NCBI RefSeq assembly: GCF_900116115.1 | Contig: NZ_FOZP01000006.1 | Coordinates: 1 to 64,000 of the forward strand | Origin: Lutibacter maritimus | Lineage (GTDB): Bacteria > Bacteroidota > Bacteroidia > Flavobacteriales > Flavobacteriaceae | Length of the DNA stretch: 64,000 nt | Direction of reading: 5' to 3' | Shown here: positions 19,326-29,128 of the stretch, piece after piece | How positions within the stretch are numbered: position 1 is the first letter of the stretch | Layout: each line of letters begins with the position of its first letter | Made by a program: the position numbers and the translations under genes | Notes under the pieces: generated by a model | Databases searched by the model: none | Told to the model about the DNA's origin: nothing | Seen by the model: the letters and a program-made list of their open reading frames with translations, nothing else

Positions 19326-20525
19326 TTATTTTTTTGAAGCTATAATTGCCGAAAATAATATATATATTAAACAAGCTAACGGTACAAAAAATCCCCACAA
19401 TATACTTGTTAAATCTGCTACATAACCCATAATTGGTGGAATAAATGCTCCTCCAACTATTGCCGTTACCATTAAACCACTTAATTCATTAGCTCTTTCT
19501 GGTAATTTATCGACTGTTATTGAAAATACCAAAGGAAAAATATTTGCAAATCCCAATCCAACTAATATTATTCCTGTATAAGCAATTATTGTATTACCAA
19601 ATAGCAATAATAAAACGCCTAAAATGGCCATTATTACTGTTACAAATAAAAATTTGATTGGTTTTATTTTAGTTAAAATAGCTGCGCCTAAAAATCGTCC
19701 AATTAATATTGGTAAAAAGAATAATGCCCAACTTAGCCATAAACTAAATCCTTCTATACCAAACTCTTCATTTAATAAAATTGGTATTCCTGAACTCATT
19801 GAAACTTCAGCTCCTACGTAAACAAAAATGGATAACACCATCATTAAAACGTATTTATTTTTTAACAAAGACAAACAACTAACTAATGATGCAGGTTTTT
19901 CATCTTCATGTTTTATTTCTTTTACTTTTAAAGTACTTGTCCACCCAAATGTTATTAAAATCAATATTGCATAAATTGGAAATAATAAAGTCCAATCCAT
20001 TCCTACCATCAATGCAAATGGTGGCAGTAAAAATCCTAGTGAAGAACCAATTGCTTTTATGGATTGTCCTAATGATAAATTACTAGAATATCTACCAGGA
20101 ACGGAAACATCTCTCATTATTGGGTTTCCTGATACCTGCAACACTGTTGCTCCGGCCCCTAACAACAAAATAGAACCCAAAATTACATAAAACTTAGATT
20201 GCAATTCAATAGCTGTAGATTGAACAATTGGACCATACATACCAGAAAAAATTGGTAATAACAGGCCTATAAATGCAATTGCCAATCCTATTAGCAATAC
20301 ATTTTTTTTCCCTTTTCTATCTTGGTAAATTCCCATTGGAATAGATAAAATACCAAACATTAAAAACCCACTAAAAGGCAATAAAGTTGCTAAAAAATTT
20401 GTAAGTTCAAACGTTTCTTTTGCTAAACTTACCATTGGTCCTACTACATCTCCAAAACCCATACATAAAAAGGCTAAAAAGATAGGAAGGGTACTTATTT
20501 TTTTATTACTCATAATTTGGTTCAT
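19326..20525 (-). CDS. FHS-type sugar permease (major facilitator superfamily)
   Basis: 399 residues with about twelve membrane helices. Features of the fucose/glucose-galactose-like FHS group are the early GFGDVVGPM segment, the loop motif GIYQDRKGKK between helices 2 and 3, and GNPIMRDV followed by LGQSIKAIGSS. It would import a monosaccharide by proton symport across the inner membrane. It is the last gene of the locus, 4 bp after the ROK kinase gene, which suggests that transport and phosphorylation of the same sugar (mannose, GlcNAc, galactose or glucose) are coupled. The sugar cannot be told from sequence. Confidence 0.85.
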   Translation of the reverse strand: MNQIMSNKKISTLPIFLAFLCMGFGDVVGPMVSLAKETFELTNFLATLLPFSGFLMFGILSIPMGIYQDRKGKKNVLLIGLAIAFIGLLLPIFSGMYGPIVQSTAIELQSKFYVILGSILLLGAGATVLQVSGNPIMRDVSVPGRYSSNLSLGQSIKAIGSSLGFLLPPFALMVGMDWTLLFPIYAILILITFGWTSTLKVKEIKHEDEKPASLVSCLSLLKNKYVLMMVLSIFVYVGAEVSMSSGIPILLNEEFGIEGFSLWLSWALFFLPILIGRFLGAAILTKIKPIKFLFVTVIMAILGVLLLLFGNTIIAYTGIILVGLGFANIFPLVFSITVDKLPERANELSGLMVTAIVGGAFIPPIMGYVADLTSILWGFFVPLACLIYILFSAIIASKK

Positions 20526-20529
20526 TTTG

Positions 20530-21429
20530 TTATTTGAATAATGTAGCAGCTCCTAACATAGCCGCGCTTTCTTTTAAGATGGATATTTTAAATGGAATTT
20601 CTAATCCACTATCTTTTAATTTTTTATATAAACTTGGTTTAAATAATTCAAAAGCTTCAGCAATATTCCCTCCCATTACAACAACATCTGCATTAAAGTT
20701 TATTAAATGTGATGTTAAACATTCGGCTAGATTTTGCCCAAATTCATTAAATAATTTTATAGCTTCTACATCTCCTTCTTTAACAAATTCTGCAACTTGC
20801 TTTACTCCAGTTACTTTTTTTGATGAAATATTGTTGAAATTATTTACAAACCAGCGAGTTGAAAAGTAATCATCTGCTATTCCGTCTTTGTATGGTTGAT
20901 CCCACAAATAACCATTTTCAGGTACTGTTTTACCTTCTTCAATAACTTTTCCATTATTAATAAAAGACGAACCAAATCCCGTTCCTAATGTAATTGCAAC
21001 CATTTTTTCACTTCCTTTTCCACTACCATACCAGTAACTTCCTAATGAAAATGCAGTTGCATCATTTACAAATTTAATTTGATGTTGTGACAATGCTAAA
21101 TTTTCTAACAATGCTTCTTTTACATTTACGTTTTTTAAATCCAAAAACTTTTGATTTGAATTATCATATAACCCAATCCCATTTTCATAATCAAAAGGAC
21201 CTGGAATAGCAATACCAACTCCTAAAAAATCAGAATTAACTGGTAAGTTTTTTTTACAATCCAAAATAGCTTGGCTCCAAACGCTTAGTAAAACATTTTT
21301 TTTTTCAGAATTTGAAATTTTTACACTTATTAAAGTTTTTTGTAAAATAGTTCCTGTTTCAATATTAATTGCAGCACAACTAATATGACTACCTCCAACA
21401 TCAACCCCAATTACAATTTTTTCTTTCAT
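20530..21429 (-). CDS. ROK-family sugar kinase
   Basis: 299 residues. The N-terminal phosphate-binding GVDVGGSH (about 8-15), the IAIPGPFDYENGIG segment, FVNDATAF with the likely catalytic Asp, and the ATP-binding LGTGFGSS are all visible. The zinc-finger motif CxCGxxGCxE of many ROK proteins is missing; an ADDYFSTRWF segment stands in its place, as in the zinc-free glucokinase/mannokinase-like subgroup I know from Bacteroidota. It probably phosphorylates mannose, glucose or GlcNAc released by the locus. It lies just upstream of the sugar permease and 142 bp downstream of susD, from which a terminator separates it. Confidence 0.87.
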   Translation of the reverse strand: MKEKIVIGVDVGGSHISCAAINIETGTILQKTLISVKISNSEKKNVLLSVWSQAILDCKKNLPVNSDFLGVGIAIPGPFDYENGIGLYDNSNQKFLDLKNVNVKEALLENLALSQHQIKFVNDATAFSLGSYWYGSGKGSEKMVAITLGTGFGSSFINNGKVIEEGKTVPENGYLWDQPYKDGIADDYFSTRWFVNNFNNISSKKVTGVKQVAEFVKEGDVEAIKLFNEFGQNLAECLTSHLINFNADVVVMGGNIAEAFELFKPSLYKKLKDSGLEIPFKISILKESAAMLGAATLFK

Positions 21430-21480
21430 TTTTTATTTTTTTTAATTGAAAAACAATCTATTTTTTCGAAAATTCATTTT

Positions 21481-21517
21481 AAAAAAAAGGAATCAGCAAT
21501 AATTTTACTGATTCCTT
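21481..21517 (-). terminator. Rho-independent terminator after susD
   Basis: On the minus strand, a perfect 10-bp stem AAGGAATCAG / CTGATTCCTT (21517-21508 and 21496-21487) with an 11-base loop is followed directly by a run of T. It lies 55 bp after the susD stop and 51 bp before the kinase gene, so it should make susCD transcripts more abundant than kinase-permease ones. Confidence 0.85.
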
Positions 21518-21571
21518 ATTAAACAAAACTATTAATTCAAATACTTATAGATATTAATGTGAAAATTTGTA

Positions 21572-23479
21572 TTAATGTTTAGCCCACCATAATGGAGTGA
21601 AAACATTATCTGGTCCTTCTAAAAATTCTACAGCTTGTTTATAACCTTTTGGAACGTTGTTTGAAATTCCTGAAGGATATTTTAAACGTTGAGGAAATAC
21701 TTTTACACTATTTGTCATATAATTACCTAATGTTAAATTAGGTGAATCAGGTAAAAGGTTTTCAATAGCTGGGTTTTCAAAAAATGGCAACCCAAGTCTT
21801 CTATGATCATTCCAAGTTTCTAGAGGTAACCAAGGTGTTTGTGCTATAAATTTTTGTGTTATAATTTTAGTCAACAAATCGTTTTTAACACTTCCTCCTT
21901 GATAAATTGTATTGGATGGATATTTAAAATTATATGTACCAGGAGTTCCTGTATAACCATCAATATAATTCATTACCACAGTTGCTGGAGGTTCAGCCGT
22001 ATGATTCCAACTAACCGAAGTTCCAACTCTATTATAATTTTCTGAGGTAAGATAACTATCAACATATGCTGAAACATTTGAGTAACTAAAACTTTGTCTA
22101 ATTCCTTCTTCATAGGCAGATTTTCCACTCATAGGAACATTCCATCCTTTCACGGCTGCTTCTGCAATTAAAAAATATGATTCCCAAGATCCAAAAAATA
22201 CACGTTTCATTGTACTATTTCTATATTTACTAGCTAAACGAGGTAAAGTTCCTTGATACCAATACAGTCTATTTTTAGACCCTTTTTCGCCCCAATCTCC
22301 AGTAGCTGGAGCATTCCAAGTAAATGCAGCTTCAATTTCTTGAAGTGTATTTCCAGCATCATCTAATAAATTTCTTTTAGTTGTTGTTGCATTAGAAGCC
22401 CAAGATGGATATTTATTAAACTCTGGATTATCAAAATCTCCAGGAATTGGATACGCATCATAAGCTCTTGGATCTATTGAATTATGAAGACCATCAAACC
22501 AAAAACCTGCTGATGGATCGTTTGTTAGTGTAGTAAAATGGTCATCGTATTTTAACCCTATATAATTGGCTGGTTTAATATAAGAATGTTTATCTGCTGA
22601 TAACATAGATTCAGATGTTACTCCACCTAAACCAATCATTAAATTATTAGATGTTGCAGATAAATATTGACTGTTCCATTCTCTAGACATAACTCCAGCT
22701 AAATCATTCCATCCATCTTTTTCTTGAACTGCAAAATTATCATCTAATAAAGAAATATAAACACTTCCACTTACAGCATCTTCAAATTCTGTTTTTGCTT
22801 TAGCAGCATCAACTTCAGATAAACGCATTGCAAAACGCATTCTTAAAGAATTTGCATATTGTTTCCATTTTGTATAATTATAACCATAAGCAGGATCTCC
22901 ATTTTTAAGATTATCTGGATTATTAACATCTAATTCTAAAGAATTTGAAGCTTCTCTTAACTCATCAAGAATAAAGTAATAAACATCTTTAACGCTATTA
23001 TAATCTGGATTTATACCTTGAAAACCATCAATTGGCATTGGCCCAAAATTATCTGCCATTTCACTCATTAAATATGCTCTCCAAATTCTTGCAATTTGCT
23101 TTAAATTATTAGTATAAGCTTTTGAATTTCCAGATTCTATTTGCTCGTCAGCAACTCTAACAGCAGTGTTGATATCTTTTAACCATCTTGAAACATACGT
23201 GTAGTATTGACTACTCCAGTCTTCACTATAATACCCTTCTGATAAGGAACCAATTCTATCCATACGTCCGGCGTCTTTCCAATATAGTACAAATACTCTT
23301 TCAGCAATATTTGGGTCTTGTTGTGCTCCAATAATTGAGCTATTTATAAAATATTCTACTTGTACCTGATCTACAGAAGCAGCGGTTGGATCTACATTCA
23401 TATCCTCAAAATCTGAGCAAGAAACTAACAGACCAACTGCCATTAAATGAAATCCTATTTTTTTTAACATTTTTTTCAT
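21572..23479 (-). CDS. SusD/RagB-family outer-membrane glycan-binding lipoprotein (SusD-like_2 group)
   Basis: 635 residues. The lipoprotein signal ends at VGLLVSC (Cys21). The residues after the cysteine, SDFEDMN, are acidic and resemble the surface-export signal of flavobacterial lipoproteins. TPR-like helices and the long variable loops match the SusD-like_2 (PF12771) type; near the end the segment WLPLETWNDHRRLGLPFFENP is characteristic. It sits 20 bp after susC and would form with it the lid of the transporter, here presumably for N-glycans or glycopeptides. The ligand is inferred from the neighbouring enzymes. Confidence 0.93.
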   Translation of the reverse strand: MKKMLKKIGFHLMAVGLLVSCSDFEDMNVDPTAASVDQVQVEYFINSSIIGAQQDPNIAERVFVLYWKDAGRMDRIGSLSEGYYSEDWSSQYYTYVSRWLKDINTAVRVADEQIESGNSKAYTNNLKQIARIWRAYLMSEMADNFGPMPIDGFQGINPDYNSVKDVYYFILDELREASNSLELDVNNPDNLKNGDPAYGYNYTKWKQYANSLRMRFAMRLSEVDAAKAKTEFEDAVSGSVYISLLDDNFAVQEKDGWNDLAGVMSREWNSQYLSATSNNLMIGLGGVTSESMLSADKHSYIKPANYIGLKYDDHFTTLTNDPSAGFWFDGLHNSIDPRAYDAYPIPGDFDNPEFNKYPSWASNATTTKRNLLDDAGNTLQEIEAAFTWNAPATGDWGEKGSKNRLYWYQGTLPRLASKYRNSTMKRVFFGSWESYFLIAEAAVKGWNVPMSGKSAYEEGIRQSFSYSNVSAYVDSYLTSENYNRVGTSVSWNHTAEPPATVVMNYIDGYTGTPGTYNFKYPSNTIYQGGSVKNDLLTKIITQKFIAQTPWLPLETWNDHRRLGLPFFENPAIENLLPDSPNLTLGNYMTNSVKVFPQRLKYPSGISNNVPKGYKQAVEFLEGPDNVFTPLWWAKH

Positions 23480-23499
23480 ATTAAATATATTTTTAATTA

Positions 23500-26400
23500 T
23501 TAAAAACTTAATGATAAGTTTAAAAATACTGTACTTGATGTTGGTGATGATAAGTTTTCAAAACCAACAGCATTAGTTGACGTTGCATATACAGATTCTG
23601 GGTCAACTCCATTTAAATGACTACTAATTAACCATACATTATTGGCAGAAATTCCAGCTTTTGCATTTTGAATACCTGAATTCTTTAACCATTTTGCTGG
23701 TAATGAATAATTTAATTGAATGTTTCTTAATCTTACATTTGAAGCATCATAAATGTTCGCTTCAGTAATTCCTAAGTTTCCTGATCTTGTAGTTATCGTA
23801 TTCCAGTAAATTTGTGGAGATACTGCTACGGTATTAGCAACATACCCTCCATTTCCATCATTTACCACACCATCAACAATAAATTCTTCTCTTGCACCAT
23901 TTACAACTGTTACTGCTGCATTTCCTGAATTTTGAAGAGTTCTATTGGTTCCTGAAAATATTTCACCACCAATTCTAGCATCAATTAAAAAACTGAATGA
24001 TAAATTTTTGTATGATAATGTATTTGAATAACCAATTAACGCATCTGGTTGTTGATTTCCTAACTTAAACTTTTCACTTGTAGCTGTAGGTAAACCATTA
24101 CCATCTACAATTATGGCTCCAAAATTAGGGTTTGTAGGTTCTTCAACTCTTTGATATTTAGTTCCCCAAATTTCACCATATCCACCACCTGCAGTTGCAA
24201 AAACAGTTACATTATCAAAACCTCCTAATTCATATTGAGTAACTTCATCTGTAAGTTTTTCAATTGAATTTTCATTTTTAGAATAATTTAAACTCATTTC
24301 CCAAGAGAAACCATCAGGATTGTCAAGAATTGTACCATTCAACATCAATTCAAAACCTTTATTTTGAATATCTCCAGCATTAACGATTTCACTATTATAG
24401 CCGCTTAATGGATCTAATGGAAGTTCTATCAATTGATTTGTTGCATTAGATTTATACCAAGAAAAATCCATTGCTAAACGATTGCTAAAGAAACGACCGT
24501 CAATACCAAATTCTACTGATTTTATTAATTCACTTTTTACATCTGAATTAAATTTTACATTACCTGTTGTAGCTGTTGTATTTCCATTAGGATCTTTACC
24601 AATTGAATAACTATTGTACAATCTGTATGGATCTAAATCATTTCCTACTGCAGCATATGATGCTCTAACTTTTCCAAAGTTAATCCAGTCTGGTAAGTTT
24701 CCATCTTGTTTTTTAATCATTTCTGTTACAACTAATGATGTGCTTATAGAAGGATAGAAAAATGATCTGTTTTCTTCACTTAAAGTTGATGACCAATCGT
24801 TACGTCCTGTAAAATCTAAATATACATATCCATCATAGTTTATTTGCATAGAACCATATAAAGAGTTCATTTTTCTTTCACTAAAAATTTGATCAACCGT
24901 TGGCTTATCTTTTCCATTGTTTAAAGAAAATAAGTTAGGAACTTCTAACTCTCCTGAACTTGAATTAATTCCACTTGCTGTTTGAGACATTAAGTTACCT
25001 CCTAATGTTAATGAACCACCAAATTTTCCAAAAATATTATCTTGTTGTGCAATTAACAACGCACTATAATTCTTTTCAGAAAACGTACTTTTACCTAAAC
25101 TGTAACGTCCGGTATTTGAAAGTGGGCTTCCTGCATATAATTTTGATTCTGTGCTTGTAGTATACAAATCAGCACCAGCTTTTACTTCAGCACGTAACCA
25201 ATCATTAAATTCATACTTTAAATTTCCATTTAATAAAAAACGATCTCTAGCATCGGTACTTAAGTTATTTTTAGCTCCCCAATAAGGATTCATTGAGTTT
25301 GAAGGAACATACCAAATCATATTTCCAAATTCATCACTTCCAGATTTAAAATCTGCAACATTTACTGAACGAGGTAACATATACATTGTACCAAAACCGT
25401 TAGAAATATTTGATCCATTTAAAGGACGGTTATCTGCTTTTGAATTTATATATTGAACTTTTACATCGGTAGTCCACTTATTATCTTCACCAAATTTAGA
25501 TACTGCCCTGGTTAATAAATTAACTCGTTCTAGTTTTGCACCTGGTATTTTACTATCATCATTTAAATATGTTGCTGATGAAAAAACAGAAGTTGCATCA
25601 CTAACTTGTTGCTGAAATGACAATGTATGTGTTTGGTTAATTCCTGTTTTAAAATAAGTATCTAAATTATCATATGCCTTTAACGCTACTTGTTCTCCGT
25701 TCCAATTAGTAACTTGTTGACCTTCAATTTTTGGTCCCCAACTTGATCCTGAAACTTCATCATATACATTATTTGCACCTTGCCCATAAACACTTTGAAT
25801 TTCTGGAGTTGATCCAATTGTTTCAAATCCAATTGTTGTTGAATACGTGATTCCTAATCCCTTTTTTACTTTACCACTTTTTGTAGTAATTAAAATTACA
25901 CCATTACCTGCACGCGAACCATATAATGCAGCTGCAGATGCTCCTTTTAATACTGACATACTTTCAATGTTTTCAGGATTTAAATCTCCTAAACCATTTC
26001 CCATATCTTGTGATGGATTCCAATAATCATTATTTGCGGCTCCTGTAAAGTTATCCATAGGAACTCCATCAACAACAATTAAAGGTTGGTTATCTCCTGT
26101 TAAAGAGTTATTCCCTCTAAGAATAATTTTAGAAGAACTTGCAGGACCGTTGCTTGATCTAACAATTTGTACACCAGAAACTTTACCCGAAATAGAATTT
26201 GCTAAGTTATTTTCTCTTGATTGAATTAAAGATTCCCCATCAATTTCTTGAACAGCATAACCTAAAGATTTTTTCTCTCTTTTAATACCTAAAGCAGTTA
26301 CAACTACTTCATTAAGTGATTCTGCACTTTGAGTTAATGCTACGTTAATTAATGTTTTTCCTTTAACAGAAATTTCTTGAGTTGCATACCCCATAAATGA

Positions 26401-26619
26401 AAATTGCAATACTGCATTTTCACTTTTAACATCAATACTAAATTTACCATCAAAATCTGATGAGACACCAACAGATGTGCCTTTGATTATTACATTTACA
26501 CCTGGTAGCGGAGCTCCATCCAATGCATCTGTAATTGTTCCCTTTACTGTTTGGGCTTGTAAACTAGAAAAACCTAGTACACAAATTAAAAAAAACAGTT
26601 TTAGTGCTTTTTGTATCAT
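23500..26619 (-). CDS. SusC/RagA-family TonB-dependent outer-membrane transporter
   Basis: 1039 residues. A signal peptide (1-22, ending LQAQ) is followed by a carboxypeptidase-regulatory-like beta-sandwich (about 24-100, with ITDALDGAPLPGVNVIIKGT). Next come a NEVVVTALGIKREKKSLGY segment, the plug domain (about 115-230, including SVLKGASAAALYGSRAGNGV), and a 22-strand barrel ending in the aromatic signature LNLSLSF. No STN/FecR signalling domain is present, so it does not itself drive an anti-sigma system. It takes up large glycans with SusD. A 227-bp upstream region separates it from the GH125 gene; read-through or an own promoter are both possible. Confidence 0.95.
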   Translation of the reverse strand: MIQKALKLFFLICVLGFSSLQAQTVKGTITDALDGAPLPGVNVIIKGTSVGVSSDFDGKFSIDVKSENAVLQFSFMGYATQEISVKGKTLINVALTQSAESLNEVVVTALGIKREKKSLGYAVQEIDGESLIQSRENNLANSISGKVSGVQIVRSSNGPASSSKIILRGNNSLTGDNQPLIVVDGVPMDNFTGAANNDYWNPSQDMGNGLGDLNPENIESMSVLKGASAAALYGSRAGNGVILITTKSGKVKKGLGITYSTTIGFETIGSTPEIQSVYGQGANNVYDEVSGSSWGPKIEGQQVTNWNGEQVALKAYDNLDTYFKTGINQTHTLSFQQQVSDATSVFSSATYLNDDSKIPGAKLERVNLLTRAVSKFGEDNKWTTDVKVQYINSKADNRPLNGSNISNGFGTMYMLPRSVNVADFKSGSDEFGNMIWYVPSNSMNPYWGAKNNLSTDARDRFLLNGNLKYEFNDWLRAEVKAGADLYTTSTESKLYAGSPLSNTGRYSLGKSTFSEKNYSALLIAQQDNIFGKFGGSLTLGGNLMSQTASGINSSSGELEVPNLFSLNNGKDKPTVDQIFSERKMNSLYGSMQINYDGYVYLDFTGRNDWSSTLSEENRSFFYPSISTSLVVTEMIKKQDGNLPDWINFGKVRASYAAVGNDLDPYRLYNSYSIGKDPNGNTTATTGNVKFNSDVKSELIKSVEFGIDGRFFSNRLAMDFSWYKSNATNQLIELPLDPLSGYNSEIVNAGDIQNKGFELMLNGTILDNPDGFSWEMSLNYSKNENSIEKLTDEVTQYELGGFDNVTVFATAGGGYGEIWGTKYQRVEEPTNPNFGAIIVDGNGLPTATSEKFKLGNQQPDALIGYSNTLSYKNLSFSFLIDARIGGEIFSGTNRTLQNSGNAAVTVVNGAREEFIVDGVVNDGNGGYVANTVAVSPQIYWNTITTRSGNLGITEANIYDASNVRLRNIQLNYSLPAKWLKNSGIQNAKAGISANNVWLISSHLNGVDPESVYATSTNAVGFENLSSPTSSTVFLNLSLSF

Positions 26620-26700
26620 TCATTATATAATTTGAGTTAATAATGAATAAAAATATAAATGAATAACCTTTTCTTTAAATAATTTCGACCAATAGCAATT

Positions 26701-26714
26701 CTAAAACGTTATAG
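26701..26714. promoter_or_regulatory. CG-centred near-palindrome upstream of susC
   Basis: CTAAAACGTTATAG is symmetric at 12 of 14 positions around a central CG, the shape of a LacI-family operator. It lies 82 bp upstream of the susC start within the 227-bp gap between GH125 and susC. I see no clear TAnnTTTG element in that gap. The binding protein is unknown. Confidence 0.35.
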
Positions 26715-26846
26715 GTTGCTTATTAGAAATTAAAATTATATAAGATACTTGTCAATTTTTAGAATGTATTACAAACAAAGAATTAAATTTTTGAATATTA
26801 CTTACAATTGAACTTGATAATGCTAAATTATATTAATAAAAATATG

Positions 26847-28277
26847 CTAAAACTCTTCTAACAATATTTTCCTGTTTTCGTTGAAAACTTTTAATATTAA
26901 CTCCCCAAATAATGTATTTGCCCAAGCAAACCAATCTCGAGAATAGTCATTAGGATTGTCCTTATCAAAACTTTCATGCATAAATCCAGTTCCAGCATGA
27001 GTTGCTTTTAACATTTTTATACATTTCACAATTTCTTTATCATCAGTACTTGTCATTGCGCGCAAGATAATGCCCATTGGCCAAATTTTATTTTTTCCTG
27101 TATGTGGACTTGCTTGTCCATCTGCATATTTTCCTTTTAAGAAATATGGATTATAATTGCTTAATAAAAATTTTCGGGTATTTTGATATATTTTATCATT
27201 TGGCTGATGTGCTCCTAAATACGCTAAAGACATTAATGACGGAACATTGGCATCATCCATAAATAACTTATTTCCAAAACCATCTACTTCATAGGCATAA
27301 ATTTTACCGAAATGTAAATGTTCTGCAACAGCATATTTTTTTATGGCTTTATCAACTTCTAAAGCTAATTCCGCACATTCTTTTGCAAAACTTTCATCTT
27401 TAATTACTTCAGAATAAATAATAGACAACTGCTGTAATGATAACACTGCAAATATATTTGAAGGAATTAAATAAGGAAACATTGTAGCATCATCTGATGG
27501 GCGAAACATTGAACAAATAAGTCCATTTGGTGTAATTGGTCTTCCTGTACCTTCAAAAGGAGGTGAGTCAATTACAGAAGTTGTTTCACGGCTAAATATA
27601 TATGTTGATTCGTTATTTTTACGCTGTTCTGTTTTGAAGGTTTTTAAAATTAAACGCATAGCTTTATTCCAATCTTTATCAAAAATTGAAACATCTTTAG
27701 TTATTTGATAATATTCATTTGCTAACCGAATTACATAACAAAGTGAATCTACTTCCCATTTTCGCTCATGCACTCCTGGTAACATTAAAGTTTTGTCAGA
27801 TTTCCAATGAGATATTTTAGTTTTATCTTTATAAAAAGCATTTGCATAAGGATCTAATAACACACATTTTACTTGCCTATTTATTAAACCTTTAATTAAT
27901 TGTTTTAATTTTTCATCTTTTAAAATTAAGGGCATATAAGGCCAAACTTGTGCTGTAGAATCTCTTAACCACATAGCATCAATATCTCCAGTAATTACAA
28001 ACGTATCTGGCTTTCCATCAATAATTTCAAAATCTATAGTAGTGTCTAATGTGTTTGGGAAACAGTTTTCAAACATCCACGCTAATTCCTCATCTTTTAT
28101 TACCACCTTTACCTTTTTAATAGTGTTTTCAACGGCAATACTAGTGAAATTTCGTTCAGATTTTAGTGGTCTTTTACTTATAAACTTCTCTTGCTCAAAA
28201 GCTAACATATTTTGTGGTAAAACTAATGCTCCAGCTGCAACTAAAGAGCTATTTACAATAAAATTTCTTCGTTTCAT
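26847..28277 (-). CDS. GH125 exo-alpha-1,6-mannosidase
   Basis: 476 residues with a twin-arginine-type signal (RRNFIVN at 3-9, hydrophobic segment to about 26), so it is probably exported folded to the periplasm. The (alpha/alpha)6-barrel signature DIDAMWLRDSTAQVWPYMPL stands near residue 95-115, and the family continues with MLPGVHERKWEVDSLCY, SPPFEGTGRP and MHESFDKDNPNDYSRDWFAWAN, which holds the likely catalytic Glu. GH125 enzymes invert alpha-1,6-mannosyl bonds and work together with GH92. The gene follows the EEP-family gene by 4 bp and would remove the alpha-1,6 arm mannose of N-glycans. Confidence 0.94.
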   Translation of the reverse strand: MKRRNFIVNSSLVAAGALVLPQNMLAFEQEKFISKRPLKSERNFTSIAVENTIKKVKVVIKDEELAWMFENCFPNTLDTTIDFEIIDGKPDTFVITGDIDAMWLRDSTAQVWPYMPLILKDEKLKQLIKGLINRQVKCVLLDPYANAFYKDKTKISHWKSDKTLMLPGVHERKWEVDSLCYVIRLANEYYQITKDVSIFDKDWNKAMRLILKTFKTEQRKNNESTYIFSRETTSVIDSPPFEGTGRPITPNGLICSMFRPSDDATMFPYLIPSNIFAVLSLQQLSIIYSEVIKDESFAKECAELALEVDKAIKKYAVAEHLHFGKIYAYEVDGFGNKLFMDDANVPSLMSLAYLGAHQPNDKIYQNTRKFLLSNYNPYFLKGKYADGQASPHTGKNKIWPMGIILRAMTSTDDKEIVKCIKMLKATHAGTGFMHESFDKDNPNDYSRDWFAWANTLFGELILKVFNENRKILLEEF

Positions 28278-28281
28278 ACTG

Positions 28282-29124
28282 TTATTTTTTAATTAAAACC
28301 TCAACAAAAACTGGTAAATGATCTGATGGAAATTTACAATTTTTTGAATCGCTTAATACCGCATATTTTTTAACAGATATATTATTTTTACTTGTAAAAA
28401 TATAATCAATTCTATCGGTAACTGGTTGATTAAACTTAAAGCCATTAAAAGTTCCTTTTGGTCCAAAAGGAGTTACTTTACTTATTTTTTCAGAATCATT
28501 TAATATTTTTGAGATGGTTTGAATTGGTTCCGTTTCTGGTATTAAATTAAAATCTCCTGTTAATATTACTGGTAATTTTTTTTGATTGAGTTCTTCAATT
28601 TTTTCAAGAATCAATTCAGCGCTTTTAAGTCTAGCTTCGGTTCCAATATGATCAAAATGTGTATTAAAAACATAAAACTGTTGTTTTGTAACATTATGTT
28701 GAAACAAACCATACGTACAAATTCGTTCCATTGAAGCATCCCAACCAACAGATATTTTATTTGGCGTTTCACTTAACCAAAACGTACTACTTTCTATTAC
28801 TTTAAACTTTTTTGAATTGTAAAAAATTGTGCTGTATTCTCCTTTTGTTTTACCGTCATCTCTACCAACTCCAATGTAGTTATAATTAACAAAAACACTA
28901 TCTAAATAAGCTACCTGATGATGCAATCCTTCTTGTATTCCAAAAATATCAACTTCATAAAAACCTATTTGATTGCTTAAAAATTCCTTTCTTTGCGACC
29001 ATTGGTTTTCAACATCATTTGGATTATCATAGCGAATATTATAGGTCATTAATTTTAAAGATTGACTTTCTGCTTTGATATTAAACATAAATACGGTTAA
29101 AAGTAAAAATATATATTTTTTCAT
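28282..29124 (-). CDS. Secreted endonuclease/exonuclease/phosphatase-fold protein
   Basis: 280 residues with signal peptide (1-20). The EEP fold is shown by LMTYNIRYDN (about 25-34), FGIQEG with the metal-binding Glu, VFNTHFDHIGTEAR, LTGDFNLIPE and the final SDHLPVFVEV with the catalytic Asp-His pair. Proteins of this kind recur beside GH92 and GH125 in Bacteroidota mannan/N-glycan loci. Their substrate is not firmly known; a phosphodiester on mannose or a phospholipid-like head group is possible. It lies between GH97 and GH125 with 4-bp gaps, in one operon. Confidence 0.87.
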   Translation of the reverse strand: MKKYIFLLLTVFMFNIKAESQSLKLMTYNIRYDNPNDVENQWSQRKEFLSNQIGFYEVDIFGIQEGLHHQVAYLDSVFVNYNYIGVGRDDGKTKGEYSTIFYNSKKFKVIESSTFWLSETPNKISVGWDASMERICTYGLFQHNVTKQQFYVFNTHFDHIGTEARLKSAELILEKIEELNQKKLPVILTGDFNLIPETEPIQTISKILNDSEKISKVTPFGPKGTFNGFKFNQPVTDRIDYIFTSKNNISVKKYAVLSDSKNCKFPSDHLPVFVEVLIKK

Positions 29125-29128
29125 GTTA

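Noticed and set aside
20534-20869. 111-codon open frame on the plus strand opposite the ROK kinase gene
   Set aside because: It mirrors conserved kinase codons, has no ribosome-binding context, and its protein shows no known motif.
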